Assembly (NCBI RefSeq): GCF_030915525.1
Contig: NZ_CP133269.1
Span: 4,680,001-4,744,000, forward strand
From: Neobacillus sp. PS2-9
Lineage (GTDB): Bacteria; Bacillota; Bacilli; Bacillales; Cytobacillaceae
DNA length: 64,000 bases
Direction: 5' to 3'
The stretch's first letter is position 1. Each line of letters opens with the position of its first letter. Position numbers and translations under genes: made by a program. The notes beneath the pieces are model-generated. The model was not told the DNA's origin, searched no databases, and saw nothing but the letters and a program-made list of their open reading frames with translations. This document shows positions 44,550-53,807 of the stretch, piece after piece.

Positions 44550-46556
44550 ATGGAAAATAAGAAGATGGCGCAATTACAGCAATCAAAAATCGACAACGAG
44601 CAAAAGGCTGGTTTGACTACTAACCAAGGATTGAAAATGGCGGAAGATGAGATTTCTTTAAAAGCAGGACTACGCGGTCCTACTCTTATGGAGGATTTTC
44701 ACTTTCGCGAAAAAATGACCCATTTTGACCACGAACGGATTCCTGAACGTATTGTTCATGCACGCGGCACAGGAGCTCACGGTGTCTTTCAGCTCTATGA
44801 ATCCTTACAAGAGTACACAAAAGCGGATTTTCTTACTGACACCTCGAAAACAACACCGGTATTTGTACGAATCTCGACCGTACAGGGTTCGAGAGGATCA
44901 AGTGATACCGTTCGCGATGTTCGTGGATTTGCGACCAAATTTTATACAGATGAAGGAAACTTTGATTTAGTTGGAAACAACATGCCTGTTTTCTTTATCC
45001 AGGATGCGATTAAATTCCCTGACTTTGTCCATGCACTTAAACCTGAACCACATACTGAAATCCCGCAAGGAGCCAGTGCACACGATACCTTTTGGGATTT
45101 TATCGGGCAAAATCCTGAATCTGCCCATATGGTCATGTGGGCAATGAGTGACCGAGCGATTCCACGTAGCCTACGTATGATGGAGGGATTCGGTGTCCAT
45201 ACCTTCCGTCTTGTCAACGCACAGGGGAAAGCACATTTTGTCAAATTCCACTGGAAGCCTGTCCTTGGTATGCATTCTCTTGTCTGGGATGAAGCACAGA
45301 GAATTGCCGGTAAAAACCCTGACTTCCATCGTCAAGACCTATATGAAGCCATTGAAAAAGGCGATTATCCGGAATGGGAACTTGGTGTCCAGTTAATTTC
45401 CGAAGAGGATGAATTTAAATTTGATTTTGACGTCTTAGACCCCACTAAATTATGGCCTGAAGAAGTGGTCCCTGTAAAAATCGTCGGTAAAATGACATTA
45501 AACCGCAATGTCGACAACTTCTTTGCCGAAACCGAACAAGTGGCTTTTCACCCTGGCCATTTGGTACCTGGGATTGATTTTTCAAATGACCCACTTTTAC
45601 AAGGTCGATTATTTTCCTATACAGATACCCAGCTTTCTCGATTAGGCGGTCCTAACTTCCATCAGATTCCGATCAACAAACCGGTGTGTCCTTTCCATAA
45701 CAACCAGCGTGATGGTATGCACCAAATGGCCATTCACCGTGGTCAAACAAGCTATCATCGAAACGGTTTAAATGCCAATCAACCGGAGCCAGTGCCTGTC
45801 GAGCAAGGAGGATTTGAGCATTATCAAGAAAAAGTGGATGGACGTAAAATCAGAGGTCGGAGTGAAAGCTTCTTAGACTTTTACTCGCAAGCGAAATTAT
45901 TTTATAACAGTCAGGCTCCCTATGAACAGCAGCATATAAAAGACGCTCTTAGCTTTGAACTTGGCAAGTGTCATTCCGATTTGGTAAAAAATAATGCGGT
46001 TGCCCTTCTTAACCGTATTGATCGAAACATGGCCCAAGAAGTGGCTGAAAATATAGGGGCGGTATTGCCAGAAGAGAATCTCGAAGTCAAATCTGATAAG
46101 AAATCAGCGGCACTAAGCATGGCTAACACAATCAAGAAAACAGATACCAAAAGTGTAGCTATTCTAGTAACTGGCGCACCTAACACAGACCAATTAACTG
46201 AATGGATTAAAGTATTAGCACAGCATAACCTGAATTATAGTATCGTTGCTAATAAGGTCCAACCATTAAATGCTGTTCTTAAAATAACGGACACCTTTGA
46301 TACAGTCGACTCAAGCCTTTTTGATGCCGCATTATTAGTTAGCAGTGAATCCAACCTTCCTACACCTGCTTTGGAGTTCATTGAAACAACCTACAAACAC
46401 TTTAAACCATTGGCGATTTCTGTCAGTGAACCTATTGGATTTGAGTACAGCCGCATTCAATTAGATGAAGCTGGTGTCTTTGATTTAACAAAAACAGATA
46501 TCCAACCATTTATCGAAGGCATTGCCCAGGCTCGTTTCTGGGAACGTAAGCTTTAA
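44550..46556 (+). CDS. katE: Large-subunit (clade 2) catalase, KatE-like
   Basis: 668 residues. Heme catalase domain to about 500: [20 protein letters not shown] (catalytic His), [20 protein letters not shown] (catalytic Asn) and [20 protein letters not shown] (heme Tyr). Residues about 520-668 form the extra flavodoxin-like C-terminal domain of large catalases ([20 protein letters not shown]). It splits hydrogen peroxide in the cytoplasm. AGGAGGG precedes the ATG; a sigma-B promoter lies 40 bases upstream. Confidence 0.95.
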   Translation: MENKKMAQLQQSKIDNEQKAGLTTNQGLKMAEDEISLKAGLRGPTLMEDFHFREKMTHFDHERIPERIVHARGTGAHGVFQLYESLQEYTKADFLTDTSKTTPVFVRISTVQGSRGSSDTVRDVRGFATKFYTDEGNFDLVGNNMPVFFIQDAIKFPDFVHALKPEPHTEIPQGASAHDTFWDFIGQNPESAHMVMWAMSDRAIPRSLRMMEGFGVHTFRLVNAQGKAHFVKFHWKPVLGMHSLVWDEAQRIAGKNPDFHRQDLYEAIEKGDYPEWELGVQLISEEDEFKFDFDVLDPTKLWPEEVVPVKIVGKMTLNRNVDNFFAETEQVAFHPGHLVPGIDFSNDPLLQGRLFSYTDTQLSRLGGPNFHQIPINKPVCPFHNNQRDGMHQMAIHRGQTSYHRNGLNANQPEPVPVEQGGFEHYQEKVDGRKIRGRSESFLDFYSQAKLFYNSQAPYEQQHIKDALSFELGKCHSDLVKNNAVALLNRIDRNMAQEVAENIGAVLPEENLEVKSDKKSAALSMANTIKKTDTKSVAILVTGAPNTDQLTEWIKVLAQHNLNYSIVANKVQPLNAVLKITDTFDTVDSSLFDAALLVSSESNLPTPALEFIETTYKHFKPLAISVSEPIGFEYSRIQLDEAGVFDLTKTDIQPFIEGIAQARFWERKL

Positions 46557-46571
46557 TCCTATAAAAGATTT

Positions 46572-46601
46572 AGCCCTAACCTTTTGCTGGTTGGGGCTTT
46601 T
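46572..46601 (+). terminator. Terminator of the catalase gene
   Basis: AGCCCTAACC-loop-GGTTGGGGCT followed by TTTT (one G-T pair). Confidence 0.8.
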
Positions 46602-46678
46602 CGTAGTATTCATTTGAATAGGACTCCATGTTAAAGATAAAGCTAAAAAGAATATATGTCGGTTAAAATGAGGTCAAT

Positions 46679-47155
46679 ATGATAGCCGTTTCACTCTTCT
46701 TTTCTTTCACCTTAATCGGTATTATTTCATTTTTTACGATAAAAAAAGCTACTCATACCTTAACGCTTATTTTTCTATTGATGGTAATAGAGTTCTTCTT
46801 CACCAGTTTTATCTCTGTTATTGTAGACAATGCCAAGCTATGGACTGTCACACAGAGTACTAGATACCTTATTATGTTTCGTGTAACAGAGGTTGTGGTT
46901 TTTCCCTTATTGCTACTTTGGTACATAGAATTGGTTAAAAGAGGGTCTTCCATCTCAAAAAAACTGATGATAAGTGTTTTTTGGGTAGGTGTTTTAGTTG
47001 GAGTAGAGGCGATTTTAAGCCATGTTCATATTTTCACCTATGAAAAGTGGAAGGTTTGGGGTTCCATTATCGTATGGTTCACCTTTCTATCTTTCCTCCA
47101 AATCCTGCAAGGTCTTTTTTGCCGGATCCTTTTTAAAGAGGGGATTAGTAAATGA
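46679..47155 (+). CDS. Membrane protein A of a two-gene module (copy 1)
   Basis: 158 residues, five predicted helices. The end EKWKVWGSIIVW...CRILFKEGISK resembles NWRVWWSFAYW...RRILYKGGNHL in the protein encoded at 52096-52569, so the two are paralogues. The stop codon overlaps the next gene's ATG (47152-47155). No catalytic motif seen; function unknown. Confidence 0.8.
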   Translation: MIAVSLFFSFTLIGIISFFTIKKATHTLTLIFLLMVIEFFFTSFISVIVDNAKLWTVTQSTRYLIMFRVTEVVVFPLLLLWYIELVKRGSSISKKLMISVFWVGVLVGVEAILSHVHIFTYEKWKVWGSIIVWFTFLSFLQILQGLFCRILFKEGISK

Positions 47156-47670
47156 CAATTTTACCATTACCGGAAAAATTCGATGCAAATGAATGGTTTA
47201 TTCTCTTTCATATCCTGGCTTTAGTGATCTTATTATATAAACTGCCAAAGAGATTTCCAACCTCTATCACTATCTTATTACTAATGTTTACGGTAACAGT
47301 AGCAAGGGTTGTTGACCATGTGATCGCAGGTCCACATGTTGATCTTTACGATATCATGGACTCGGGGGACTTTGAGCTTTTTGATTTGTTGTGCTATGTG
47401 CCTTATGCCCCGTTTGGATATGTCTTTATCTATCTCTATGACAAATTCCAATTGAACGGGGTTATCCTTCTTTTATTTATAGTCATACTATCGATTGGAA
47501 GTATTGGATTCGAATGGCTCACAGGTTCAAGCTACATTGGATATTTAAAATATAGCAGCTGGAAACCCATTTATTCCCTACCTATTTATTTAATAGTCCA
47601 GCCATGCACGATACTATTTTTCCACTTAATAAAATCAATCCATGAAAGATCTCTTTCATCAGTAGAGTAA
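47152..47670 (+). CDS. Membrane protein B of a two-gene module (copy 1), CBO0543-like
   Basis: 172 residues, about five helices. Key strings YLYDKFQLNG, IGFEWLTGSSYIGYLKY and WKPIYSLPIYLI recur in the protein at 51596-52099 (YGYDKFQLYG, LFEWITVKNHALTYTG, WKLYYSIPFYPI). I believe this is the family named CBO0543, which has no known function. It overlaps its partner by four bases and precedes ilvA by 17. Confidence 0.78.
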   Translation: MTILPLPEKFDANEWFILFHILALVILLYKLPKRFPTSITILLLMFTVTVARVVDHVIAGPHVDLYDIMDSGDFELFDLLCYVPYAPFGYVFIYLYDKFQLNGVILLLFIVILSIGSIGFEWLTGSSYIGYLKYSSWKPIYSLPIYLIVQPCTILFFHLIKSIHERSLSSVE

Positions 47671-47686
47671 ACAGGAGGTTGTACTT

Positions 47687-48895
47687 GTGAATCTAGATGA
47701 TATTATCATTGCTCGGGAGAAGATGAAGGGAATTGTCCACACCACTCCCCTTGACTATTCCAAGACATTTAGCCGGCTCTCGCATAATGAAGTCTATTTA
47801 AAGCTAGAGAATCTTCAAAAAACAGGATCCTTTAAAGTGAGAGGCTCTTACAATAAGCTGACCTCCCTTTCAAAAGATGAATTAAAAAATGGGGTCGTCG
47901 CAGCGTCAGCTGGGAACCATGCTCAGGGCGTTGCCTATTCTAGTCAGATGCTAGGCGTTCCTTGTAAAATTGTCATGCCTAAAGGCGCTCCTCTTAGTAA
48001 GATAGAAGCCACTAAGCAATATGGGGCCGAGGTTATTTTAGAAGGTGCGGTTTTTGATGATGCCCTCGCGTATGCACTACAACTGAAGGACCAACTGAAA
48101 ACCACATTTATTCATGCTTTTGATGATGAAGCCATTATTACCGGACAAGGAACAGTCGGATTAGAAATCCTTGAACAACTACCAGAAGTTGAGGCCATTA
48201 TTTGTCCTATTGGCGGCGGCGGACTAATAGCCGGGGTTGCGATGGCAGTGAAGGAGAAGAATCCTCATGTATCTGTCTATGGTGTTCAAACAGTTGCCTG
48301 CCCCAGCATGAAAGAGTCCATATTAGCGAATAAACCTGTAATGGTTCAGTCGTCACCCACGATGGCCGATGGAATTGCTGTTAAAAAACCAGGTGAGAAA
48401 ACCTTTGAGATTGTTCAGAAGTACGTGGACGATATTTATTGTGTCGATGAAATGGAAATTGCCCGAACGATGTTGATGCTTTTAGAGAGAAACAAGTTGC
48501 TGGTAGAAGGTTCCGGGGCTACTTCCCTCTCCTCCCTGCTTTTCGAAAAAGTAAAGCTGAAAGAGAAAAAAGTGGTCGCCATTTTGAGCGGCGGAAACGT
48601 GGATATGAGTTTTATCTCAAGAATCATAGAACGTGGTATGGTCGAGGCAGGCAGGTATGCTGATTTTACCATTACCTTAAAAGATAAACCTGGTGAGCTT
48701 CAAAGAGTCCTTAGCACGATTACTGATCTCGACGCCAATGTTCAATCTGTTAATCTCCATCGGATGGGGAAAAATATCTATCCTGGTTTTGCCCAAATCG
48801 AGATTTCGATAGAAACAAAAAATCACGAACATATTGAACAGCTTTATCATGCACTTTTAGAAAAGAGCTATAATGTAATGATGAGGCAATATTAA
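47687..48895 (+). CDS. ilvA: Threonine ammonia-lyase
   Basis: 402 residues. Converts threonine to 2-oxobutanoate with PLP. PLP lysine in KTGSFKVRGSYNKL, phosphate loop PIGGGGLIAGVAMA, then a short ACT-like C-terminal domain (about 325-402; FTITLKDKPGELQRVLSTIT). The length and single ACT domain fit the ~400-residue form (TdcB/IlvA2-like) rather than the long biosynthetic IlvA with two regulatory domains. GTG start after AGGAGG. It follows the two-gene membrane module closely and may be cotranscribed. Confidence 0.92.
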   Translation: MNLDDIIIAREKMKGIVHTTPLDYSKTFSRLSHNEVYLKLENLQKTGSFKVRGSYNKLTSLSKDELKNGVVAASAGNHAQGVAYSSQMLGVPCKIVMPKGAPLSKIEATKQYGAEVILEGAVFDDALAYALQLKDQLKTTFIHAFDDEAIITGQGTVGLEILEQLPEVEAIICPIGGGGLIAGVAMAVKEKNPHVSVYGVQTVACPSMKESILANKPVMVQSSPTMADGIAVKKPGEKTFEIVQKYVDDIYCVDEMEIARTMLMLLERNKLLVEGSGATSLSSLLFEKVKLKEKKVVAILSGGNVDMSFISRIIERGMVEAGRYADFTITLKDKPGELQRVLSTITDLDANVQSVNLHRMGKNIYPGFAQIEISIETKNHEHIEQLYHALLEKSYNVMMRQY

Positions 48896-48905
48896 TTAAG
48901 CAGGA

Positions 48906-48937
48906 AGAACTACGTATTGTACGTTGTTCTCCTTTTT
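48906..48937 (+). terminator. Terminator of ilvA
   Basis: AGAACTACGTA / TACGTTGTTCT stem with one mismatch, then CC and five T. Confidence 0.7.
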
Positions 48938-48943
48938 ATTTAA

Positions 48944-48966
48944 AAAAGCCAGGCGTTTAGCCTGGC
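48944..48966 (-). terminator. Minus-strand terminator hairpin
   Basis: GCCAGGC-TAAAC-GCCTGGC followed by six T on the minus strand; a backstop for transcripts from the gene cluster ending at 49270. Confidence 0.6.
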
Positions 48967-49047
48967 CCAAGTATATTCCTTTCAAATTATTTGTTGATCA
49001 CCTCTTGAAGTACTTTTAAAATTACCTTTTTAATATGATTTCCTTTC

Positions 49048-49160
49048 TTACTCGTCACTTTCGATGATTTACTCGTCAAATATTTGATTTACTCGTCTAT
49101 TTTCTATTTTTCTCGTCAACCTTCATACTTTACTCGTCAATAACTCCATTTTACTCGCCA
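49048..49160. repeat. Short phased array of TTACTCGTCA cores
   Basis: TTACTCGTCA or a one-base variant begins at 49048, 49069, 49089, 49109, 49130 and 49151, spacing 21, 20, 20, 21 and 21 bp. The 10-11 bases between cores differ. No gene overlaps. The regular two-turn phasing puts every core on the same face of the helix. Confidence 0.85.
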
Positions 49161-49191
49161 AATGTATCTTTGTTCCGATCTAAAAATTCAG

Positions 49192-49221
49192 AAAACTAAT
49201 CAAACGTTTGATTAGTTTTTT
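49192..49221. terminator. Perfect 28-bp palindrome AAAACTAATCAAAC + complement
   Basis: AAAACTAATCAAAC and its exact reverse complement, then TT. The central AATCAAACGTTTGATT is the same as in the tandem array at 29841-30018. Here it stands once, in a terminator-like position between ilvA (+) and the SRPBCC gene (-). Confidence 0.65.
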
Positions 49222-49227
49222 CGGACA

Positions 49228-49262
49228 CAAAAAGGGCACCCACTTTTTACGGGTACCCCTTT
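49228..49262 (-). terminator. Terminator of the SRPBCC gene cluster
   Basis: AAAAAGGGCACCC / GGGTACCCCTTT stem (one mismatch) just after the stop codon at 49270, with a T-rich tail on the minus strand. Confidence 0.75.
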
Positions 49263-49269
49263 CATTCTA

Positions 49270-49713
49270 TTACTTACTACACGATTCAAGTATCTCTTTT
49301 ATTTTTTGTAAATCTTTCTCGTTAGCCTTTTTCATCATAGGAGCCATAAACGGTGCAAAGATTTTGGAAAAGCCTGTTGGAATTCCTTTGTTCCTTAATG
49401 TCATTCGTGTTCGATTGCCCTCTAGAGTTTCCCATGTATAGGTCGTCTCCATTGGAAAGGGACCCTGTGAGGTTCTCATCACCAGCTTTTTCTCCTGCTC
49501 AAGCTCAATAATTTCATATATATAGGCAAGCTCTCGCCCAAGAAATTGAGCCTTAAAGGCCACTCGTGAACCCATGGCCAGGGGTTTTTCCGTTTTCCAT
49601 TCAGAGGACTGAATATTAACATACCATTCGGGGGCATTGTCAGGATCCATTGCATACTGTGAAACTTGCCCAACGGGGCAGTCGATGATTATCTCTGTAA
49701 AAACGTCTACCAA
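49270..49713 (-). CDS. SRPBCC-family (START-like) protein
   Basis: 147 residues, a single hydrophobic-cavity fold: [20 protein letters not shown] at the start, NAPEWYV-like string [30 protein letters not shown] and a C-terminal long helix. Family members bind lipids or polyketides or act as Aha1-like proteins. Last of three co-directional genes (quinone reductase, MBL hydrolase, this). Confidence 0.85.
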   Translation of the reverse strand: MVDVFTEIIIDCPVGQVSQYAMDPDNAPEWYVNIQSSEWKTEKPLAMGSRVAFKAQFLGRELAYIYEIIELEQEKKLVMRTSQGPFPMETTYTWETLEGNRTRMTLRNKGIPTGFSKIFAPFMAPMMKKANEKDLQKIKEILESCSK

Positions 49714-49728
49714 AATATGATACCCCTC

Positions 49729-50544
49729 TTACAAGTATTCCTTCCGAACAATCGCTATGTTGTCATTATGGCATTGCTTCGTAAAGTTAGATGGAAAAGC
49801 CATTTCCTCTTCTAAGGCTGTCATTGCCTCTACATCTTCTTTCGTCACAGACGTAATCAATCGCTCTAGGTAATCTTGAGATACTTGAATCCGGCGCTGA
49901 ATCTCTTGGTGATTTGTTGTCGTTTTACCATGACCTGGAACCAATACAGAAATCTTATGGTTTACGAGAATTTGCTCTGCTTTTTGAAGAGTTTCTTCGT
50001 ATGCTTTAGCACTATCATAAATAAACGGCAATTCAAAATCAGAAAGATAATCCCCCGCAATCCAAAGACCAAGCGGTTCGATCACTGTAAATAACCCATC
50101 ATGCGTATGTCCCTGCGCCAGATAAAAGGTGAGCGTTGACTCTCCAATGACAAGCTTCTGCCCATTTTCACCAATTACAATATCCACCTCTGGAAAGGCA
50201 ATCGGATAAGGGTTGTGTATGTAATAGTCATTATAGAACTGACGAATCATATCTACTTTTTTCTCTTTATCAGGATGCTCTTGTAGTCCTTTGCTACCGA
50301 TGACCTTAGCCCCTTGGAAAGCGAGGTACCCAATGACATGGTCAAAATCTCCATGTGTAAATAAAAGGTAAAGCTCTTTTTCCCCTTGAATGCTAACAAC
50401 ATGTCTTTGTATTTCTTCAATTTCCAGAGGCAGCCAATTTGGGTCTACCACGAGAATAAAATCCTTCGTATCTACAACTGTACATGTCGTCTGGTAGAGT
50501 GCACTTTGAAACACAGTGATGTGTTCATTTTTAAATTGAATCAT
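49729..50544 (-). CDS. Metallo-beta-lactamase-fold hydrolase
   Basis: 271 residues. Metal motif LLFTHGDFDHVIGYLAF (second position Asp instead of His, as in some MBL groups), later ligand strings AQGHTHDGLFTVIE, WIAGDYLSDFELPF and VLVPGHGK. Cytoplasmic. Substrate unknown. 15 bases from the SRPBCC gene and 16 from the quinone oxidoreductase gene, so one operon. Confidence 0.88.
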   Translation of the reverse strand: MIQFKNEHITVFQSALYQTTCTVVDTKDFILVVDPNWLPLEIEEIQRHVVSIQGEKELYLLFTHGDFDHVIGYLAFQGAKVIGSKGLQEHPDKEKKVDMIRQFYNDYYIHNPYPIAFPEVDIVIGENGQKLVIGESTLTFYLAQGHTHDGLFTVIEPLGLWIAGDYLSDFELPFIYDSAKAYEETLQKAEQILVNHKISVLVPGHGKTTTNHQEIQRRIQVSQDYLERLITSVTKEDVEAMTALEEEMAFPSNFTKQCHNDNIAIVRKEYL

Positions 50545-50560
50545 TGCTTCTCCTCTTTCC

Positions 50561-51526
50561 CTAAGGAATTAATACAATTTTGCCGGTGCTTTTTCGGCTC
50601 TCTAGATAACGGTGTGCTTCTTGGGCATCGCTTAGTGCAAAGGTTGTTGGCTCTGCTAATCGTACTTTTCCAACGTGCATCCAGCTGAACAGCTCACTTG
50701 AACGAGCTACCCGCTCTTCACGAGAAGTAAGGACATTCCATAGATCCCCACCGGTCAAGGTTTTTGATGTATCCATTAACATTCTTGGGTCAACCAAAGC
50801 TGGGTCTCCCCCTGCCATTCCGTAAAATACTACCGTCCCACCAATACGTGTCACTTCAAAACTATCTTGAAGCGTCGATCCGACTGATTCATAGACTACA
50901 TCTACACCTTTACCGTTTGTTGCCTCAAGTATTTGCTTCTTCCAATCATCCTTGTACAAGAAAACCTTGGAGGCTCCAGCTTCTTTTGCTACAACTACTT
51001 TTTCAGCAGAAGATGTTAAGCCAATGACCTTTCCTCCGAGCAAATTGACCATTTGTATAAGTAGTTGTCCAACCCCACCTGCTGCCGCATGGACTAGAAC
51101 CACATCATTCTTTTTCACGACATAGCTATCACGTGTTAAATAGTGGGCAGTTAAGCCTTGTAGCATGACGGATGCCGCTTCATTAAATGAAATCGATTCA
51201 GGTACTGGTATTGCTTTTTCAAATGGTACCGCTACTAACTCACCGTTCGCATAAGGCACATCCGCAAAAGCAATCCGATCGCCAACCTGAATTCCTTGAA
51301 CATTCGCCCCGATTTCTTCAACGATGCCTGCTCCTTCATACCCTAGAATATAGGGAGGTTCTCCCGCAAGATGGTAATTTCCTTTTCTTCTATATATATC
51401 AGCAAAGTTCAAGCCAATAGCTTTCATTCTCACCAAAATTTCATTAGGGCCGATGACCGGATTAGGGATTTCCGCATACTCCAGAACTTCTGGCCCTCCA
51501 AATGTATTAAACACAAGTGCTTTCAA
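50561..51526 (-). CDS. NADPH:quinone oxidoreductase (medium-chain reductase)
   Basis: 321 residues, zinc-less MDR family: start MKALVFNTFGGPEVLEYAEI, LGYEGAGIVEEIG, nucleotide loop VHAAAGGVGQLLIQMV, and ESVGSTLQDSFE. Reduces quinones using NADPH. First gene of the three-gene operon; together they may handle a reactive carbonyl or quinone. Confidence 0.9.
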   Translation of the reverse strand: MKALVFNTFGGPEVLEYAEIPNPVIGPNEILVRMKAIGLNFADIYRRKGNYHLAGEPPYILGYEGAGIVEEIGANVQGIQVGDRIAFADVPYANGELVAVPFEKAIPVPESISFNEAASVMLQGLTAHYLTRDSYVVKKNDVVLVHAAAGGVGQLLIQMVNLLGGKVIGLTSSAEKVVVAKEAGASKVFLYKDDWKKQILEATNGKGVDVVYESVGSTLQDSFEVTRIGGTVVFYGMAGGDPALVDPRMLMDTSKTLTGGDLWNVLTSREERVARSSELFSWMHVGKVRLAEPTTFALSDAQEAHRYLESRKSTGKIVLIP

Positions 51527-51595
51527 TTGTATTACCTCATTCTGTAGAATTTTTCATTACGCCTATATTAAATAGAATAATAAAAAGGATTGCAA

Positions 51596-52099
51596 CTAAT
51601 TATCATTTTGAAGCGGAAGCACCAATAGTTTCTTTTTTGTAAAGCGAAAAAGAAGAATTAATAGAACAGCTGTTATCGGGTAGAAAGGAATGGAATAATA
51701 GAGCTTCCAGCCTGTATAGGTTAGGGCATGATTTTTAACAGTAATCCATTCAAATAACAGTGAAAATCCAGTCCAGCCTATAATATACATAAATGTCTTC
51801 TTTCCATAGAGTTGAAACTTGTCATAGCCATATAAAAAGAGTAACGAGGCACATGGATACATAAAAAGATGAAACAGTGCACCTGATGCCTCATAGGTAG
51901 GATTATCACCATAAATATATAGTTTGAAGGGAGTAGCTAAAAGGAAATAGTCAATGGTTGATACAAAGCCAATATTGAATACCCAAATAATAATGATAAT
52001 AACAGTAGGAAAGTATTTACGAATAGGTAAAAATAAAGCAATAATAGCAGCTGTGGTTAAAATGAAATACCAATCATTCCAATCGAAGGTAAAATTCAT
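51596..52099 (-). CDS. Membrane protein B of a two-gene module (copy 2), CBO0543-like
   Basis: 167 residues, five helices, paralogue of the protein at 47152-47670: shared YDKFQL, FEW(L/I)T, and WK..YS(I/L)P(F/I)Y. Overlaps its partner by four bases (52096-52099), exactly as in copy 1. Function unknown. Confidence 0.77.
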   Translation of the reverse strand: MNFTFDWNDWYFILTTAAIIALFLPIRKYFPTVIIIIIWVFNIGFVSTIDYFLLATPFKLYIYGDNPTYEASGALFHLFMYPCASLLFLYGYDKFQLYGKKTFMYIIGWTGFSLLFEWITVKNHALTYTGWKLYYSIPFYPITAVLLILLFRFTKKKLLVLPLQNDN

Positions 52100-52569
52100 A
52101 GATGGTTACCCCCTTTATAAAGAATCCTGCGAAAGACCTTCATACAAACAAGTAACACCGATAGAGTTGCCACCCAATAAGCAAATGACCACCAAACCCG
52201 CCAGTTCTTATGAATCAGAACACCCAATAGGTCTGATAAGTATTCCAATCCTGTTAAAAAGAAGACGAAGCTACCGAATAACAGAAACTTTTTCCAATAT
52301 GTTGTTAAAAAAAGAAAGTAGTGAAGAAAGATGACCATGAGTAGAGGAAAAAGAACTGTACGGTTAATAAAATGGGAAAACTCCAGGCTCTGTTTTTCAG
52401 GGACAATCAATGTTTTAAAATTCATAAAACATATCGCGGAGAAGTTTTGATAGAGATAGGTGCTGATCATCCAATACACGATGATTTCAAGTATATGGAG
52501 CATCTTCTTTTTTTTGATAAAAAGAAATATAGCAAGCACATTTAAGACGATATAAAAGAATAAAACCAT
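52096..52569 (-). CDS. Membrane protein A of a two-gene module (copy 2)
   Basis: 157 residues, about five helices. The third helix region FINRTVLFPLLMVIFLHYFL and the end KNWRVWWSFAYW...RRILYKGGNHL align with copy 1 at 46679-47155. First gene of the pair. Confidence 0.77.
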   Translation of the reverse strand: MVLFFYIVLNVLAIFLFIKKKKMLHILEIIVYWMISTYLYQNFSAICFMNFKTLIVPEKQSLEFSHFINRTVLFPLLMVIFLHYFLFLTTYWKKFLLFGSFVFFLTGLEYLSDLLGVLIHKNWRVWWSFAYWVATLSVLLVCMKVFRRILYKGGNHL

Positions 52570-52729
52570 TCAAGTTGACCCCTTCGATGTTTGCTTATTT
52601 CCTTTACTTATCAATTATCTTGTTCCATTCAAAGGGGATTTATTATACATTGTATTTTCTTACACTTTGAACGAAAAATAGATAAGATTTGCTTGTTTTG
52701 AAAAATAAATGTTTCAATCCCTAATAAAA

Positions 52730-52757
52730 AAATGACAAAAAACATAATTTGTCATTT
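52730..52757 (+). promoter_or_regulatory. Dyad before the AKR-TetR operon, candidate TetR operator
   Basis: AAATGACAAA-AAACATAA-TTTGTCATTT: perfect ten-base arms, followed by a third half site ATTGTCATTG at 52762-52771. It overlaps the -35 of the promoter below, as expected for repression by the TetR protein encoded in the operon. Confidence 0.6.
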
Positions 52758-52784
52758 GATTATTGTCATTGATTTTGCTAGAAT
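52756..52784 (+). promoter_or_regulatory. Sigma-A-type promoter of the AKR-TetR operon
   Basis: TTGATT, 17-base spacer, TAGAAT, 32 bases before the start codon. Confidence 0.5.
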
Positions 52785-52816
52785 AAATTCAACTTATCAG
52801 TGGAGGTATGTAACTT

Positions 52817-53806
52817 ATGCAAAATAAACAACTTGGAAAAAATGGTCCAACCGTTTCTGCTATAGGACTAGGCTGTATGGGAATGTCCGACCTTTATGGG
52901 AAAGCTAACCGGAAAGAAAGTATCGCTACGATTCACGCTGCACTTGAAGCCGGAGTCACCCTGTTTGATACTGGGGATTTCTATGGGGTGGGTCACAACG
53001 AATTACTTTTAAACGAAGCACTAAAAGGAACAAAACGCGATAATGCCTTTATTGCGGTTAAGTTTGGTGCCATGCGTTCTCCGGATGGAGGTTGGGTTGG
53101 CGTTGATACCCGTCCGCAGGCCGTAAAGAACTTCTTATCCTATACGTTACAACGTTTAGGCGTGGATTATATTGACTTGTATCAACCAGCACGTGTCGAT
53201 CCGAATGTTCCTATTGAAGAAACTGTAGGTGCAATTGCTGACATGGTGAAAGCGGGCTATGTGAGAAACATTGGTCTTTCAGAGGCAAATGCAGACACAA
53301 TTCGTCGTGCACATGCTGTTCATCCAATTAGTTGGCTCCAAATTGAATATTCCCTATTTAGCCGTGGTATTGAAAAAGAAATACTACCAACCTTACGTGA
53401 ACTAGGGATCAGTCTTTCCGCATATGGTGTCTTGTCACGAGGATTATTAAGTGGAAAATGGTCGAAGGAGCGCCAGGGAGCACCTGACTTCCGTTCTTTC
53501 GCCCCACGCTTTATGGGTGAAAATTTAGATAAGAATTTAGCATTAGTTGAGGCGTTGCGTGTAATCGCTGAGGAAAAACAAACCAACGTAGCACAGCTTG
53601 CGATCGCTTGGGTTCTTTCACGCGGAGAGGATGTCATTCCGTTAATTGGTGCGCGTAAACAGTCTCAGCTTCAAGATGCCCTTGATGCGGTGAACTTAAA
53701 GTTAAGTCCTGCTGACCTCGAAAGAATTAAAGCGGCTGTTCCACCAGAAGCCGTTGCTGGCACTCGTTATGCTGCAGAACAAATGAACCAACTCGGAGTA
53801 GAATAA
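52817..53806 (+). CDS. Aldo/keto reductase
   Basis: 329 residues, NADPH-dependent (beta/alpha)8 barrel. [19 protein letters not shown], catalytic Asp/Tyr in [14 protein letters not shown], Lys in IAVKFGAM, and the coenzyme end [20 protein letters not shown]. The usual catalytic His position reads LYQPARVD: the canonical H is replaced by P/A, as in some AKR13-like members. It reduces aldehydes or ketones. One base separates its stop from the TetR gene, so they are coupled. Confidence 0.9.
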   Translation: MQNKQLGKNGPTVSAIGLGCMGMSDLYGKANRKESIATIHAALEAGVTLFDTGDFYGVGHNELLLNEALKGTKRDNAFIAVKFGAMRSPDGGWVGVDTRPQAVKNFLSYTLQRLGVDYIDLYQPARVDPNVPIEETVGAIADMVKAGYVRNIGLSEANADTIRRAHAVHPISWLQIEYSLFSRGIEKEILPTLRELGISLSAYGVLSRGLLSGKWSKERQGAPDFRSFAPRFMGENLDKNLALVEALRVIAEEKQTNVAQLAIAWVLSRGEDVIPLIGARKQSQLQDALDAVNLKLSPADLERIKAAVPPEAVAGTRYAAEQMNQLGVE

Positions 53807-53807
53807 A

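Noticed and set aside
49048..49160. Possible CRISPR array
   Set aside because: Cores are only about 10 bp and spacers about 10 bp, with imperfect cores and no cas genes; the period is two helical turns, not a CRISPR unit.
48896..49269. T-box or other leader element
   Set aside because: The gap lies downstream of ilvA and holds only terminators and the phased array; no T-box motif was seen.
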